DNA of 64,000 bases from Toxonevra muliebris (taxonomy: Eukaryota; Arthropoda; Insecta; Diptera; Pallopteridae): NCBI GenBank assembly GCA_963691655.1, contig OY829326.1, positions 110,271,388 through 110,335,387 of the forward strand, given 5' to 3'. Below, piece after piece: positions 22,579 through 34,764 of the stretch (position 1 is its first letter; each line of letters starts with the position of its first letter). The position numbers and the translations under genes are program-made. Below the pieces are notes generated by a model. That model did not search any database. It saw nothing but the letters and a program-made list of their open reading frames with translations, and was not told where the DNA came from.

Positions 22579-24668
22579 TAGTGTCCGACCGAAGGTGATT
22601 TTTTGGCCGATGCTGAAGCCGAAGCCGATCTTCGACCGTTCATCTAACCTTCGGCCGAAGCTGAAGCCGAAGACCGAAGGAGTTTTAAAATATAAAAAAT
22701 AAAAATCTGAAAGTAAATATTTTTTACCTACATATGTATTTGCAAACATATACAGAAAAATATAAATAGTAGATACTCCAAATAAAAAGTTGACCAGTAA
22801 CACTAAATAACTGTTCACCGTCGAAGGAGCTGACAAATATTATTTATCTCAAGAATCATTTAAAAATTTGTTTACGTCAAAATATACAGTCACATCGACT
22901 ATATATCTGTAGAACGACTGTCATTCAACGAAACCTATGTCAAAGAAAAAGTTGGCCGATGGCTGCCATAATTCTGCTTATGTAAAATCAAAGATTGAAT
23001 CAGCGTATTAATCGATAGACCTATAGCCGGAACCAGAACTCTCTAGTTCCCAAATTTTTGATTGATTCAAAAAAAATTGGGATTGATAAATTTTAATGTA
23101 AAAAGCATTAAATCTGATCTCAAAACCCTTAAAAATTTAATGGGCGTGGTTTTATGAAGCCGGAAAAGTTGAATGCCTAAAAGTATTTGTTGTTGAATGA
23201 ACTTTTTATCAATTTTTTTTAAATAACTAAATATTTTGTATAAAAAATTATATTCCTAGGTACTCACAGCTAGTTTTTTTATCTGGCTAGTATGACGGGA
23301 AGTATTTTATTTTTTTTTTTTATTTTTATCTTAAATTCAAACAAAATAATTAAGTTTGCTGTTTTTGACAAATTTTGACTTTGTCGCTAATCTGTAATAC
23401 GCATCATAATTCAAAACTAATGCATTTTTTAAAAGCTTGGGAAATTCCATAAACGATGTGATAATATTTAGCAACAAAAAACTATTAAGGTGGTAATTAC
23501 ACCCGTTTTGATCAAGGCTGTCTAGATTCACGCTTGTGTACTAGAGCGTTAAGTAAAAATATCGAAAATTAAATTTTTAGGATAGCTTTATTGTACTTAT
23601 GTTCTTTTAGTTAAGTCATTAAAAGTTTGTATTTTTATCTATCTAGTTTTGAAAATAAGTATTTGATTTTTGTCATTTTTTTTTAACTATTTCAATTTAA
23701 CCTTTATCTATGGAGGTGAATTTTTTATCTTTTAACTTTACTAAAAATTTTTAGTAAAAAAAGGTTTTTTGATAGCTATTGGTTCTTTGAAAACAAGCTA
23801 ATAACATTTTTAATTAAAATAAATCTAAAATTTGAAAACTTTTTTTTTAAGTTCAACAAAACTGGCACTTTATTTCACAAGGTGGTGTAAAATTTACCAC
23901 CACCTCCACAGTTAAAGGTTAAATAAAAAACATTGAGAGATATCACAATGATCGTGGCTCGGACGGAATAGAACTATAGATGCATTGAAGATACGATGAA
24001 AATTTAAGCGCAATCAGTTCAACAGTTTTGGAGATATCGTGGCAGCCATTTCGAAAAATGCTGTTTTGAGAAAAAGTTTCAAAGTTCAAATATGCATGAC
24101 TGCTGTATCAGGACCTGCAAATAAACATATGTAACTATCAGTCATATTATATTCTAGAGCGATTTTAGTCAAAACAATATTCAATTTTTTGGACCTCCTT
24201 GAAAGCAAAAAAAAAAAGTGAAGCGCCAGTAATGGAAAATGTCGGCTTTTCTAACAATTCACGCTTCTTTTCAATACGCTTCAAGTCTTTCTTAAAAAAT
24301 AAAAAAGTTTGGCTTGCTTCTGCTGCCTCTAATTGTATTAGCTCCAGCAGGTTGTTCGTTAAAAAAATCACTGATTACTGTTGTAAATCTGTGGGTTACT
24401 TCAAAAGTAAAGATGGAACAAGCAAACGGAAAAAATATAACACAGAAATTGTAATATAAATACTTTATATAAACACTCCACATTTATTTATTTGTACAAA
24501 TTTTTACTACCAATCTCTAGTAAAAATGATTATAAAATAAAATGCTTATAATCTTCGGCTTCGGCAAAATACTTCGGCCAAATCTTCGGCCATTTTTGGC
24601 CGAAGCCGAAGGTGCAATTTTAGGCCGAATAGTCGAAGAACCGAAGCCGAATAATCGGTCGGACACTA
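22579..24668. mobile_element. hAT element, 2.09 kb
   Basis: Perfect 14-bp terminal inverted repeats (TAGTGTCCGACCGA) lie inside a perfect 8-bp target duplication, TAAAGCAT (22571-22578 and 24669-24676). Both ends carry runs of CGAAGCCGAAG-type motifs over about 100 bp, in inverted orientation. The size would allow part of a transposase, but I find no hAT catalytic or C-terminal dimerisation motif. The two overlapping 68-86 codon frames at 24165-24459 are unrecognised. It is interrupted by a smaller TTAA-flanked element (23701-23918). Confidence 0.92.
23701..23918. mobile_element. piggyBac-like MITE nested in the hAT element
   Basis: TTAA (23697-23700 and 23919-23922) flanks inverted ends CCTTTATCTATGGAGGTG and CCTTTAACTGTGGAGGTG (two mismatches in 18). 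TTAA duplication is characteristic of piggyBac transposons, whose ends usually start with CC or CCC. At 218 bp it is non-coding. It inserted after the surrounding hAT copy landed. Confidence 0.7.
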
Positions 24669-24716
24669 TAAAGCATCTCAGTGAAGTACAAATTCTTCTT
24701 TTAGAATATCAGTAAG

Positions 24717-25600
24717 TAGGGGAATGTGGGGAATGTCGAACCATTCATTTTATCTGCATTATGTGACGTATCGTATTATTTCAGCTTCATCTAATTTTTT
24801 CATTAGCAGTCGAACCGATGATTTGTATTTTGTGCTGTCTGCGATAATCCAGTAATTTTTGAGATTCCATAAGTGTTTTTGTGTTTTAAAAATCACATTG
24901 CTTTTTCAACATTTTTGCGTAAAACCAAGCAGGTAAATAATTTTCAAATCATTGTGTATGAATATTATTTACAGTCAAAAAAGTTTTTTTGCATGAAATT
25001 TAGTTCTGCGACTCATGGGCGGCTATTTTGTAGAACACAGCTTCTGGGGAATGTCGAACTACTTTTTGTGGGGAATATCGAATAAGAGCCAAAAACTTCT
25101 GATGAAGACGTAGATCATGATTCCTGCATCATTTGCGGCAACAAAATGGCTAAGAAGCAGAACTGAAACAACACGATTCATTGCAACGAGTGCGATCGAG
25201 CCGCTCACTTGCGATATGTACACATGACTGGTGGCTATTTCACATGCAAAAACTGTGACTCCGAATAAATAACATCGATTTTTTCTCTATATTTTTCATT
25301 CAAATCTTATGTTTTTTCATAACGAAGTCATAAACGTTTTACATCAATATTTGTTCGAATTTTCTCAATTTGCAAAGTGGTTCGACATTTCCCACGATTT
25401 TTCAAAATGACAAAATCGAATAATTTGGTATAATTCTTAAAACTTTACAACAAATTCGAATTTTTAAATTCTGCAACTTCCAAAACGTAGCAATTCGCTT
25501 CTAGATTAACCTCCATTTCTCAAATTTTGAAAAATTACGATTTTAGGGTAAGTTATCAGTCAAAATCAAAGTGTGGTTCGACATTCCCCACATTCCCCTA
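24717..25600 (+). mobile_element. Pogo-like DNA transposon remnant, 884 bp
   Basis: The first and last 27 bases are perfect inverted repeats, starting TAGGGGAATGTGGGGAATG and ending with the complement. The TA at each edge fits Tc1/mariner/pogo target choice. Further copies of the end motif occur inside: GGGGAATGTCGAAC at 25048, a variant at 25070, and the inverted GGTTCGACATTTCCC at 25379. A PHD-finger coding remnant (25098-25268) lies in the middle. PHD-like zinc fingers at the C terminus are known for insect pogo-type transposases. The DDE domain is missing, so this is an internally deleted, non-autonomous copy. Confidence 0.85.
25098..25268 (+). pseudogene. PHD-finger C-terminal remnant of pogo-like transposase
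   Basis: The frame reads SDEDVDHDSCIICGNK, then a single TGA stop, then IHCNECDRAAHLRYVH and FTCKNCDSE before a TAA stop. The cysteine/histidine pattern is C-x2-C, H-C-x2-C with a following H, then C-x2-C. This is the zinc-binding arrangement of a PHD finger (CDRxAHLRY resembles the usual C-x-W/A-H-x-x-C core, with the last cysteine replaced). The preceding DNA has no matching catalytic domain. One in-frame stop separates the first cysteine pair from the rest. It is the end of a dead transposase frame. Confidence 0.7.
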
Positions 25601-26934
25601 CATATTAAAATAGGTCTATATTGAAAAATTTTCTAGAGTTCATATGTTGCTATCTACAGAATTTTTAACATTTTCCTAAACTATTGCATTAGACTTTAGT
25701 ATCTTGATGAACTATTTATTTTTATGTTGTGGTTCAATTAAGTCTTTCAAAATTACTTCATTTCATGTGCTGAATCTGAAATAATTTTGTTTTCATTTAA
25801 GTAATTATTATTTTCTTTACTCGCTGGAAAAACTGAGGCTTTTGAAATTATGGGGAAGATTGAAGAATAGAAAAATAATATTAAAGCGTTTAGGAAAAAT
25901 ACTCTAAATCAGTATAAATAATTGAAATAGTTTATTGAATATAACTAAACTTTAGTTTTAAATATTTTACATATGGTACAATAAATATATTAAGTTAAAA
26001 ACAAAAATTTTGGTTTAACTATTAAAAATTTTGCTCAAAAATCTAAAGACTTAAATATAAAACTTTTAAAGAATAAATTTAAAATGTTCCAAATGAAAAA
26101 AAAAAAATTAAATTAAAAAGTTCATTAAATTTAAATTGTTGGTTTTACTTAAAAAAATTGAATACATATAAAAATCCCAAAAGGATTTGCATCCAATAAA
26201 AATAAACTCAAACTTCAACATAGATTTACTTGTATATTTCAATCTTAATAAATGCATATACATACATATATCTACAAATACATACATCTATATACATGTA
26301 TGTGTATAAAATACACATGAGCAAACAAAAATCAACAAAAATTCTCGAAAATTATATTTACACAAGAAATGAAGAAAATAGAAATGATGAAAATTGAAAA
26401 TAGTAAAGATACTTACCTATGCAAAAAAAAAAAAAACTATTTTACTTGATTTTCTACTTTTTCTTTTATATTTTTTGTAATATCTGCTAATACTTACCTT
26501 CTATTTAAACGTATACCAGTGTGGTTGGGTATATATAAATTGTTATATACATGAAGTTGTTGAATAATTTGGTTAAATTTCTAGCGCGCGAATTTTATCT
26601 TAATATGTGGAAATAAGTTTTAAGAAAATAAACTAATAAGAAATTTAACGTGAAAACTTTCTCCACAACTGTAAAGTTTTGCTTAATATGAGTATGTAGT
26701 TGTGTATATTAATTCATAAATAGTAGAAGTAAATAAGCAGAAACTACAAATTTAATTTGATTATTTGTGAGGCAATTATTTAAATACATACGTAAAACTG
26801 TTTGAGTAAATTGTTTATTAAACTCCACACTATTAATTATAACATCTATCATAACTCTCATGTTTCTGTGTATATAGTTGGGCACCAGCGGATCAATGGA
26901 TTTTCTAAAGGAGGGAGATTTAATTTTCTCTCCC
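25601..26934. other. AT-rich gene-free stretch
   Basis: No gene. TACATA-type simple sequence occurs at about 26245-26310. No element ends recognised. Confidence 0.45.
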
Positions 26935-27016
26935 CTTTAAATATTTTTGGTCTCATAATCAACGAGCAAACTGTACTTTAAATATTTTTGGTCTCATAAT
27001 CAACGAGCAAACTGTA
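26935..27016 (+). repeat. Two-copy 41-bp tandem duplication
   Basis: The unit CTTTAAATATTTTTGGTCTC... ending AACTGTA is present twice with no visible change. The period is 41 bp, and the second copy begins at 26976. It looks like a recent slippage or repair event. Confidence 0.9.
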
Positions 27017-27948
27017 TGATATTTTAATCCATAAGGTAAGTTTTAACCCCAAAAAACCTTCTTTCCCCTCTTTGGATACAACAGTACGATTGGGTAAATA
27101 AACAGAAATCTTTTTCATAATTTTCCATTATTATCGTCAAATAACTTTCATATCTTGAAGCTTTTTAGTTAGCTTTTGCTTTATTTTCCTTAATTTTAAG
27201 CGTGCAAACTCACTTTTAAGTAAAATCAGCAGAAGAGGATAAGTTATCTTCTTATTTAACATAGTAATTCGCACATAAATAAACATACATAAGGTGCATG
27301 AATGGTTTCGTACTATAGTAGTACAAATAAGGTTTAAGAAACTTCGTGTTGATTTTATATGTGAAAAACTTATTACTTATTCTGTATGTGCATATGTTTG
27401 TAAGTGTATACACAAGTATATTCAACATAGAGATAAGTTTAGTTTAGTTTATTAGTTCGGTTTTTAAGTCCGATTAATCACTAACAGAATCTATTGTCTA
27501 GAAAGTCAGTTCATCAAATTTTGTTCAAACAATAAAATAATCCATAGCTCGACCTCCGATTTTCTACAAATTTGGTATACGTGTAGTCGCTTCTTCCAGC
27601 GGTCAATATGTGCTATATAATTTGAGACAAGTGAGGGAAGTTAAAGATATACAGAAATTATTATTCATCCTACCAGATTAAACTATAGTGGAGTTTTCAC
27701 TATACAAGAGACTTGCCGAATGATTGTCCTCAAAGTACCAAGAGGGAAAATTGTCAAATCAAATCAAGTGAACGAGTAGAAGAAAAACCTTATCAGACAA
27801 GGACAGCAATTTGTCTTGGTAATCATAATTGGATCCCGCCTATAGCAACATTGGTGAATTTATATGGTGATTCTAGTAAGATATTCCTAGATATGGATAT
27901 GGATCCTTTTATTCTAAAACTAAAAAGTTATTACTCATATTAATAAAT
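27017..27948. other. Gene-free stretch
   Basis: No gene recognised. A 76-codon frame at 27713-27943 (MPNDCPQSTKRENCQIKSSE and onward) has a less AT-biased composition than its surroundings but no known domain. I leave it uncalled. Confidence 0.35.
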
Positions 27949-28250
27949 GACGGACTCGATAGTCTAATGGGTCGTGCTCTAGTCTTTCATCCGGGAGGTT
28001 TGGGTTTGTCTGGTGGATAATTCTCATAACCTTCTTATATTCACTATCAATATGAAGTGTATGTGAATTATAAGAAAACGTACAAGTACACATCTTGATT
28101 GGTAATGGCAAAACCACCGAGCTGATAAAAAATTGCCACGTCGCCGTTCGGAATCGTTGTTAAACTGAAGGTCCAACTTTGTGGTATCAGAATGAGCTGT
28201 TGAGGCCTAAATGTGTCTCTCGACAGCCACTCAGACCTAACCTAACCTAT
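27949..28250 (+). mobile_element. tRNA-derived SINE, copy 3, B box deleted
   Basis: It starts GACGGACTCGATAGTCTAATGGG and ends CCTAACCTAACCTA. The B-box stretch between GGTTTGGGTTT and GTCTGGTGG is missing, so the internal pol III promoter is broken. The flanks share about 8 bp (TAATAAAT). The body matches the other copies with scattered changes. Confidence 0.92.
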
Positions 28251-28683
28251 ACTAATAAATAAACAATAATGCCAGAAAAATACCAAGAAGTCATAGAACA
28301 AGCAGATCAGTTATTATCTCTTTCCCCTTCATATAGCATTATTAGCTTGCATGTAGTTGCGTATTCTACATGATGATGGTCATGGTATTGAAAAGAACAA
28401 AATTCTGTCACGCTTTCTGTAGGATTTCTCAAAGTCTTTGACAAAACAATGGAATAAAGGGAACCTCTAACGTTAAACTCAATACTCTGATAAAGTAATG
28501 TAATCTGGCGAAATGGTTTCGGTGGCCTGAAACACAATGAAGCTTTATTTTTAACATTACAACCGAGATAAAAAGCAATTACGTGCTATTTGCTTTCTCA
28601 GCACTTATAAAGAAACAACCATTTAATCTCATTTTTTTTTAAATAAATGAATACTTTCGCTTAATTTGTATAAGAATGTGATC
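28251..28683. other. Gene-free stretch
   Basis: No gene or element recognised. Confidence 0.35.
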
Positions 28684-28686
28684 CAA

Positions 28687-28833
28687 TTGACTTCAAAATC
28701 CCAATTGACTCCAAATGACTCCAAGTGACTCCAATTGACAGCAAATTGTAATTGACTCCAAATGACTGCATTTGGGTTTCAAGGGTATTTAAGTGACTCC
28801 AAGTGACTTCAAATGACTCCAAGTTACTTCAAA
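28687..28833 (+). repeat. TGACTCCAA minisatellite, ~10-bp unit
   Basis: About ten copies of a decamer with consensus TGACTCCAAR appear, broken once near 28760-28790 by an unrelated stretch. Variants are TGACTTC, TGACTGC and TGACAGC. No coding frame runs through it. Confidence 0.85.
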
Positions 28834-29423
28834 GCAGTCATGATTTTGGAGTCATAAGATTTGCAGTCTCATGATTTAAAAAAAAATTCAATTCCCTTGA
28901 CTCTAACAAAAACTTTTCTAAATGAATAATCAATCGGCGACTCCGAAAAAGACTTTCAACTTCCCAATTTTTTGTTCTGGAGTCAAATATGTTATTCAAT
29001 AAATACAATCAATAATTATTATTCATTTGTGACTTATACCCTCAATTGATTGCATACTTTTACAGCTCTGATATCAACTTTTACTTTTTACTTTTGGTAA
29101 AGGTAATATAAATGAGTAAATCGGATATATTTTGTTCAGTAAATTTAGAAGAAATATGCGGGTTATTTGCATATAATTTGGTCACTCTGCTTCTGGGGAC
29201 AGAATCAAAGAGGAACCAATAAAAAATATTCACAATCACAAGGAAATCGAACACGTAAGTGATGAAGCTTCTTCGCTTTATGACACAGAAGAGTTAGAGA
29301 GAAGATTGCATTGAAGAAAGCCTGTCGATCTTGCACTCCACAGTAAAAAATAATCATTTTTATAAGCACATGTTTATGTTAATTTATTAAGCTATGAATT
29401 TTATTTCATATTTAATTTATTAA

Positions 29424-29940
29424 CCCTTTGACGTCCGAGTTTTAATGGGATTGATACAAACCTTTACATTGAAATAATGGTTATTTAAGTCTTCCACAAT
29501 GACGACACCAAAGTTCGCGTTTCTACATTGAATTTTTTGTCATTTATTAAAAGCTAAAAAATAGCTATAGAGCTGTATACAACCACTGATTAATCCGATT
29601 GCCCCAATTTTTTGATTTTCATATTCTCTAATCTTTCATAAACACACTTGATATATAAATTTACCCCTTAGTAATAATTAAACACATTTTTTCTCAAAAA
29701 CTAGTACAAACAATTTTACAAAAAATGTTTGCATTTAGGTTTTTTTCTGGGCTTCAAAGACAAAACATTAAAAAAAAGTGGCTTAAGTTAAATATTTCAA
29801 ATCTTCGGCGATCAGTAAACGTAAAGAATATCTAACAAAACCGAACCGAAAAATAGCGCTAATGGTAAAATTGGTTAAACACCTTATTTATGTCAAATAA
29901 AAGTGAATGTTGTATATACGCAACATTGGGAATGAAAGAG
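29424..29940. mobile_element. Possible piggyBac-like element, 517 bp
   Basis: TTAA lies on both sides (29420-29423 and 29941-29944). The left end is CCCTTTGACGTCCGA and the complement of the right end is CTCTTTCATTCCCAA. The inverted match is short and imperfect (about 9 of 15), so the call rests mainly on TTAA plus CYCTTT ends. No coding. Confidence 0.4.
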
Positions 29941-29944
29941 TTAA

Positions 29945-32900
29945 ATTAGAGAACTACTTGTTAATTATATTCAACAGTTGCAAAGTAAATATTGTAATTT
30001 GGTAAAAAAAAAAAACTACCCGTGTGCCAAATTTAAGATTATAGAAGCTTAAGTTTAGTGACCTAATAAAAATTGTAAATAGCAAAATAGCAAATTAATA
30101 ATGTCTATGGCTCAAAGACTTCAAACGACTTCTAATTTCGGACTTTTTTAGCAGTGTCGAACTCTAATGAGAATATTCCAATCCAGTTTTAAATCTACAC
30201 CTAATCTAAATCATGAATGAAAGCGATAATTGGGTCAAATATAAATTAGATATGAAGTTCAAATGCTATGATAGTGGTTCATATACCATACAGTACCTTG
30301 GAAAACTGGCATTTGAATAAAACTCAAGGTTCACATGGAGTTGGAAGACAACACGGGACTAAACGAAGTTTCATTTAAATATCTAGAAGCAGTATATTGT
30401 ATACTAAGTACATTAAGTTTTATATGGGTACAATATTAAAAATCTTACTTTAAGCTGCGGAACACTTAAATCATCTAAGGCGTAACACTGAAATCCAAGT
30501 TATCTTAAGTTTTATTCTGCCAAAACAGTAAAAAATTCAAATTTATAGTCGTCTAATATATTCAGCAGAAGCAACTGGGTCAAGTTTTATTTGAGCTGGG
30601 TCAAGTTTTATTTGAGCTCCTACAGAATTCTTAAAAGCACAAGTAATCCTCGACTCCAAGGCACATGCTATAATCTAAACTAACCAGGCTCATATACTTA
30701 GAAAAACCCAGTGTTCTAAGAAATACATTCTTTGGGAAAGAAATTGCAGGCACAACTCTTTTAATAGTAGTATAATTTTGCATGTACTTAATGATGTAAA
30801 TAACTAATTTTACAGGTATTGTCTAATCTATTCTGAAGCAAACAAAAGAAATACAGAATAAAAACAAAAGATCCATTAATCAAAATTTCTTGTCAAATAA
30901 CACAATTAAGTTACAGAAACTTATTTCAAAATAGCAAAATTTAAAACTAAAAATAATTCAATATAACTACATAAAAATAAATTTCCAAATAAAATTTCAA
31001 CAAATTGAATGAAAGAAAGATTTTTTAAAAAATCTCTTCAAAAAATTCCGTACATAAAAATTCTTCAATATACAAACAAAAACTTTCAATTTGCAAAATT
31101 CTTGTTTACTGTTTTCACATTTTTAAACAAAATCACTTATCTCAAAAATATTGCAATTCACTTCAACTTGGAGCTACATACTTGCGTATTTAGGAACGAA
31201 GATAGAATTGAAAGGGAAAAATAAAGTAAAAAATAATCAAATATTTGGATATGAAGTCAAGTAAACAGTGAAGTGAAATCAACGTACGGATTTTATAGAA
31301 ATAAGTGAACAAATTTTGTTACAAAAATAATTCAAGTAGCAGCAACAGTCAAACCTTGTGCAATATATTTAAGTATAAAACAAAGATGCTCAGAAAATGA
31401 AAAGCACAATTTTAAATAAAATTAAATTTATTTAATAAATTCATATTTGCATAAACTAAATAAAGAAAAAAGTTCATATTCTAAATACAAAAAATTGTGA
31501 ATACTAAAAATAAAATTTCTTTAAATTAAATAGAAAATTTAGCAGAAATTTTTTCATACATTTATGCAAAGTAATAAATTAAACATTCAACCAAATTAAT
31601 TACTTTCAATTTTTTGCTTAAGTCTACGAAAATTCAAGTATTTTTTTTCTTTTGCAAAATGAAAATACTCCCACAATTAGGCGGCATATTTATTAAAAAT
31701 TCAAAACAACAACAACAAAAGCTAGAAACTTTTTCTAAACAAAATCAAACAATCACAAATTATGTGTTAAATTATGTTAAAAACTTAATAATATGAAACC
31801 AAACCATCAGCAGCATCATTAATATCTTCTTCGCTACCAGCAGTACAGCAACAGCGTAAAGTATTTATATGATTGTATATTGCGTATACGCACCGTCGCC
31901 TATCAAACGAATTTTAACGAGTTTAGGAAAGCGTGAAAGTAAGGAGAGAAGGAACGAAAGAACAAAGAAGAGCGCTTCATTTTTTCGCTTGACAAACATA
32001 TGTACACTTATACGCATATAAGTACACACATTTTCAGTCACACACGCACACATACACATGCTTAGATAAAGTTTATCAAAGTTTTTATTAGAAGTAAAAA
32101 AAAAAAAATTTTAACAGAAAAAAATGCACAGTAAAATCAAGTATAAACGTTTTTTCTCTCACTTTTTATTTTTTGGGTAATTAAGTTAATTAGCGTCTAT
32201 ATGTATGTTTGTAGGTATGTGTGTGCATGTCGTTCTCGTTTTACAAATCAATGGCAAACAACAAAAAAGCAAATGTTAACAGACAGAGCCATCAACAACA
32301 TGCTGTGTAGGGTTTGTATATGTATTTTCCCCTTTATAAAGATACAATTTTACTACCTTATTTATTTATTCTTTTCTTTTCTTCTTTTTTTTATTTGAGC
32401 CTATTGTCACTTTTATGCTTTGTGCTAATACAAAAAAGGTCATGTAAAAAAGGTCAAAGCTTCTAGCTTTTAATTGATAAATGAATTTTACTAATTTTTT
32501 GGCATTGTTTTAGATTTGTAAAATATTAATGGGAATATAGTTAAATCGATAAAAGTTACCTATGCATTGAAGATGAATGCATATAAAATTTAGTTAATTC
32601 AACTCAACATGGCGTATACGTAATATTAATTACTTGCACGTAGACATTTCATATACATACCATATTATATCATATCATATACAAAACATCTACACAATAT
32701 TTATGGTCTTCATCATAATAGTATTACAATTTCCACAGTTTGTCTGTCTACCCTCGTGTCTGTCTGTCTGTCTCTCATACTCTCATGCTAAACAAAAGCA
32801 TACGAGATTATGTCACATCGTTGCCGCATATGAGGTACCCTCATGTCAACAATATAGCACAGACATTTATTTGTTGATTTGGAAAAAAAAAAGGCACATA

Positions 32901-33874
32901 TTGTGACTCTTTACATATTCCATGTCACGTACTCTTACAGCAACAACAACAAGAATAGCAATAATCGCAAATATAATAATAATAATAATAGTAACTCATA
33001 TTATTATGTATATTTGGCAGCTTGGGTTTGACTCTTACTCACATACATGTCTTGCATATGGAAAAGCACACAGAAATCAAATTTTGGGAGCTTTAACAAT
33101 TACATTTAAAGAATTGAATTAAATGGTGTTTTTGTGAAATATTCATCCATTTGTCAATACTTGGAATCGTATTCAGTTAAAATATATATGATTAAAACTA
33201 ATAACTCCTTAAAAAATCATATACTTAAATACATAAAGGCAAGGAGGTAGTTAATGATTACTGGGCTTTACAATTCAAAAATATTTTTTGTTTTGCTTTT
33301 TATTTTTGGATGTCAATGTGACAATACACTGAAAACCTGCCAACATAATCAAGAAAATAAGGTTTCAAAGAATTATGGCCATTTAATAAATGAAAGTGAA
33401 ACAAACCCTTGCCCATCTTTGCATGCATTGCTCTTTTGCTTGTTCTCACAATAATTAAAAAACTGTAAACAAAGCTCATGAATATTTCTTTCTTCCATTT
33501 TCCTTTTTTTCTACCTCTTTTTAGTTGCATGCTGTCTACCGACACACGGCTGTTTTTACAACTACTGATATGAATCTATCTATGCCATCTAACACAATGT
33601 TATTCGATTCTAGAAGCACATAAATGCAAGAGATCTGGACTTGGAATGCATTGTGAGTGGATTTTTACGGAAGATTCCCAAAGCTTCATTTGTCGTAAAT
33701 TTTTTGCTTTTCAGATAAAATGTTTCTGCACAATTTTAAAAGCAGTAGTTATACTATGTAATTGGTAGTGGAGAAAGAAAGGAGAGTATTTGTGTCTACA
33801 GTGATAGCACGTAAGTTCTTACTTAATCCTTCAACGATGTCAAATACAATTTCAGTAATGTAAATGCAAAATAG
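29945..33874. other. Long A-rich gene-free stretch
   Basis: About 3.9 kb without a supported gene. A perfect two-copy 21-bp repeat (CTGGGTCAAGTTTTATTTGAG) lies at 30575-30616. The part from 30780 to 31860 is A-rich on the + strand with CAGCAGCATCATTAATATC-like sequence at its end, reminiscent of fly 5' leaders. I see no start codon with a convincing frame. A (TAA)n run lies at about 32965-32990. Confidence 0.4.
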
Positions 33875-33888
33875 TAACCTGCTTTTAG

Positions 33889-34182
33889 TGGAAGAAAGCT
33901 ATAGCTAGGTGGAGAAATATACCCACATGTAAAATCACTAAAGTCATGTGTGACCCCTACAGCGAGAGGTACGCAAAATCTCTTATATCGTTCAATCGTA
34001 AGGACTGCAGAACAATAATTGGAGTACTAACTGGCCATTGTTTGGTGGCACCGCACGCGCTTAAATCAAAACTCACCGACAATGATAATTGCAGGAAATG
34101 TATGAAGCAAGATGTGAGGGAAACTCTAGAGCATCTTCTTTGCTCCTGTCCCGCGCTCACTAGAACTCGATTAACGTACTAA
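33889..34182 (+). pseudogene. LINE ORF2 C-terminal fragment
   Basis: The frame has no internal stop and reads WKKAIARWRNIPTCKITKV..., then IIGVLTGHCLVAPHALKSKL, then CRKCMKQDVRETLEHLLCSC and PALTRTRLTY. The VLTGHC block and the following C-x2-C...H-x4-C-x-C zinc-binding segment are the conserved ending of ORF2 in RNase H-bearing insect LINEs of the I/R1/LOA-type assemblage. In an intact element it would follow the endonuclease, reverse transcriptase and RNase H domains, all missing here. There is no start codon of its own, because the first codon straddles the insertion junction. Confidence 0.85.
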
Positions 34183-34390
34183 GGAGCTTCACAGTTTGAG
34201 GGTCTAAACGAGGTTGCTAAACTGGGTCGAACTGTCTTTTAAAGTTTACTAACCACACTCGCATCTTAAATGACGAGTACACTCGCTAAATATACACTCG
34301 ATAAATAATTCCTAGGACTCCTATCTGGTATCGCTAAGGACCTAAAGGTCTATGCGTTGCTTCGGCCAACCAGTACTACCTAACCTAACC
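33890..34390 (+). mobile_element. 5'-truncated LINE insertion with (CCTAA)n tail
   Basis: A perfect 15-bp target duplication, TAACCTGCTTTTAGT, flanks the insert (33875-33889 and 34391-34405). Inside lie the last ~98 codons of a non-LTR retrotransposon ORF2 followed by a ~200-bp 3' untranslated region. It ends TACTACCTAACCTAACC. Truncation at the 5' side is usual when target-primed reverse transcription stops early. The open frame and perfect duplication indicate a young copy. The tail matches that of the SINEs in this window. Confidence 0.93.
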
Positions 34391-34405
34391 TAACCTGCTT
34401 TTAGT

Positions 34406-34764
34406 ATAGATTAATAAAAACTCCTAATACGCAACGAGGCATACATTCGCAGGAGGAAACGATATTTCGTTTTATTTCATTTATTAAATGTTTAATCCTA
34501 ATATCAACAAGATTTTCATCTTATAATTTCCAAGGCATTAGCCACAAAAATTTTTACAATTTTAAATATGTATAATGTTTACAAAAATAATAATTTACTA
34601 AAAATAAGTTAACAAAGCAAATAAATTAATATAATATGACTAAAGTTTAAAAATATAATTAAAAAGAAAAATAACTGAACTATGATATCTGAGGCACTTC
34701 TACCTAAAAAGTAGGGGCATCAGAGACTGCAAGCCACATCGACTTTTGAGATTCTTCAGCGAGA
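34406..34764. other. Gene-free stretch
   Basis: AT-rich sequence with no recognised gene or element. Confidence 0.35.

Noticed and set aside
28684..30170. GCAGTGTCGAACTC near 30153 as a hAT end closing an element that begins at the TGACTCC repeats
   Set aside because: No matching inverted end on the left side.
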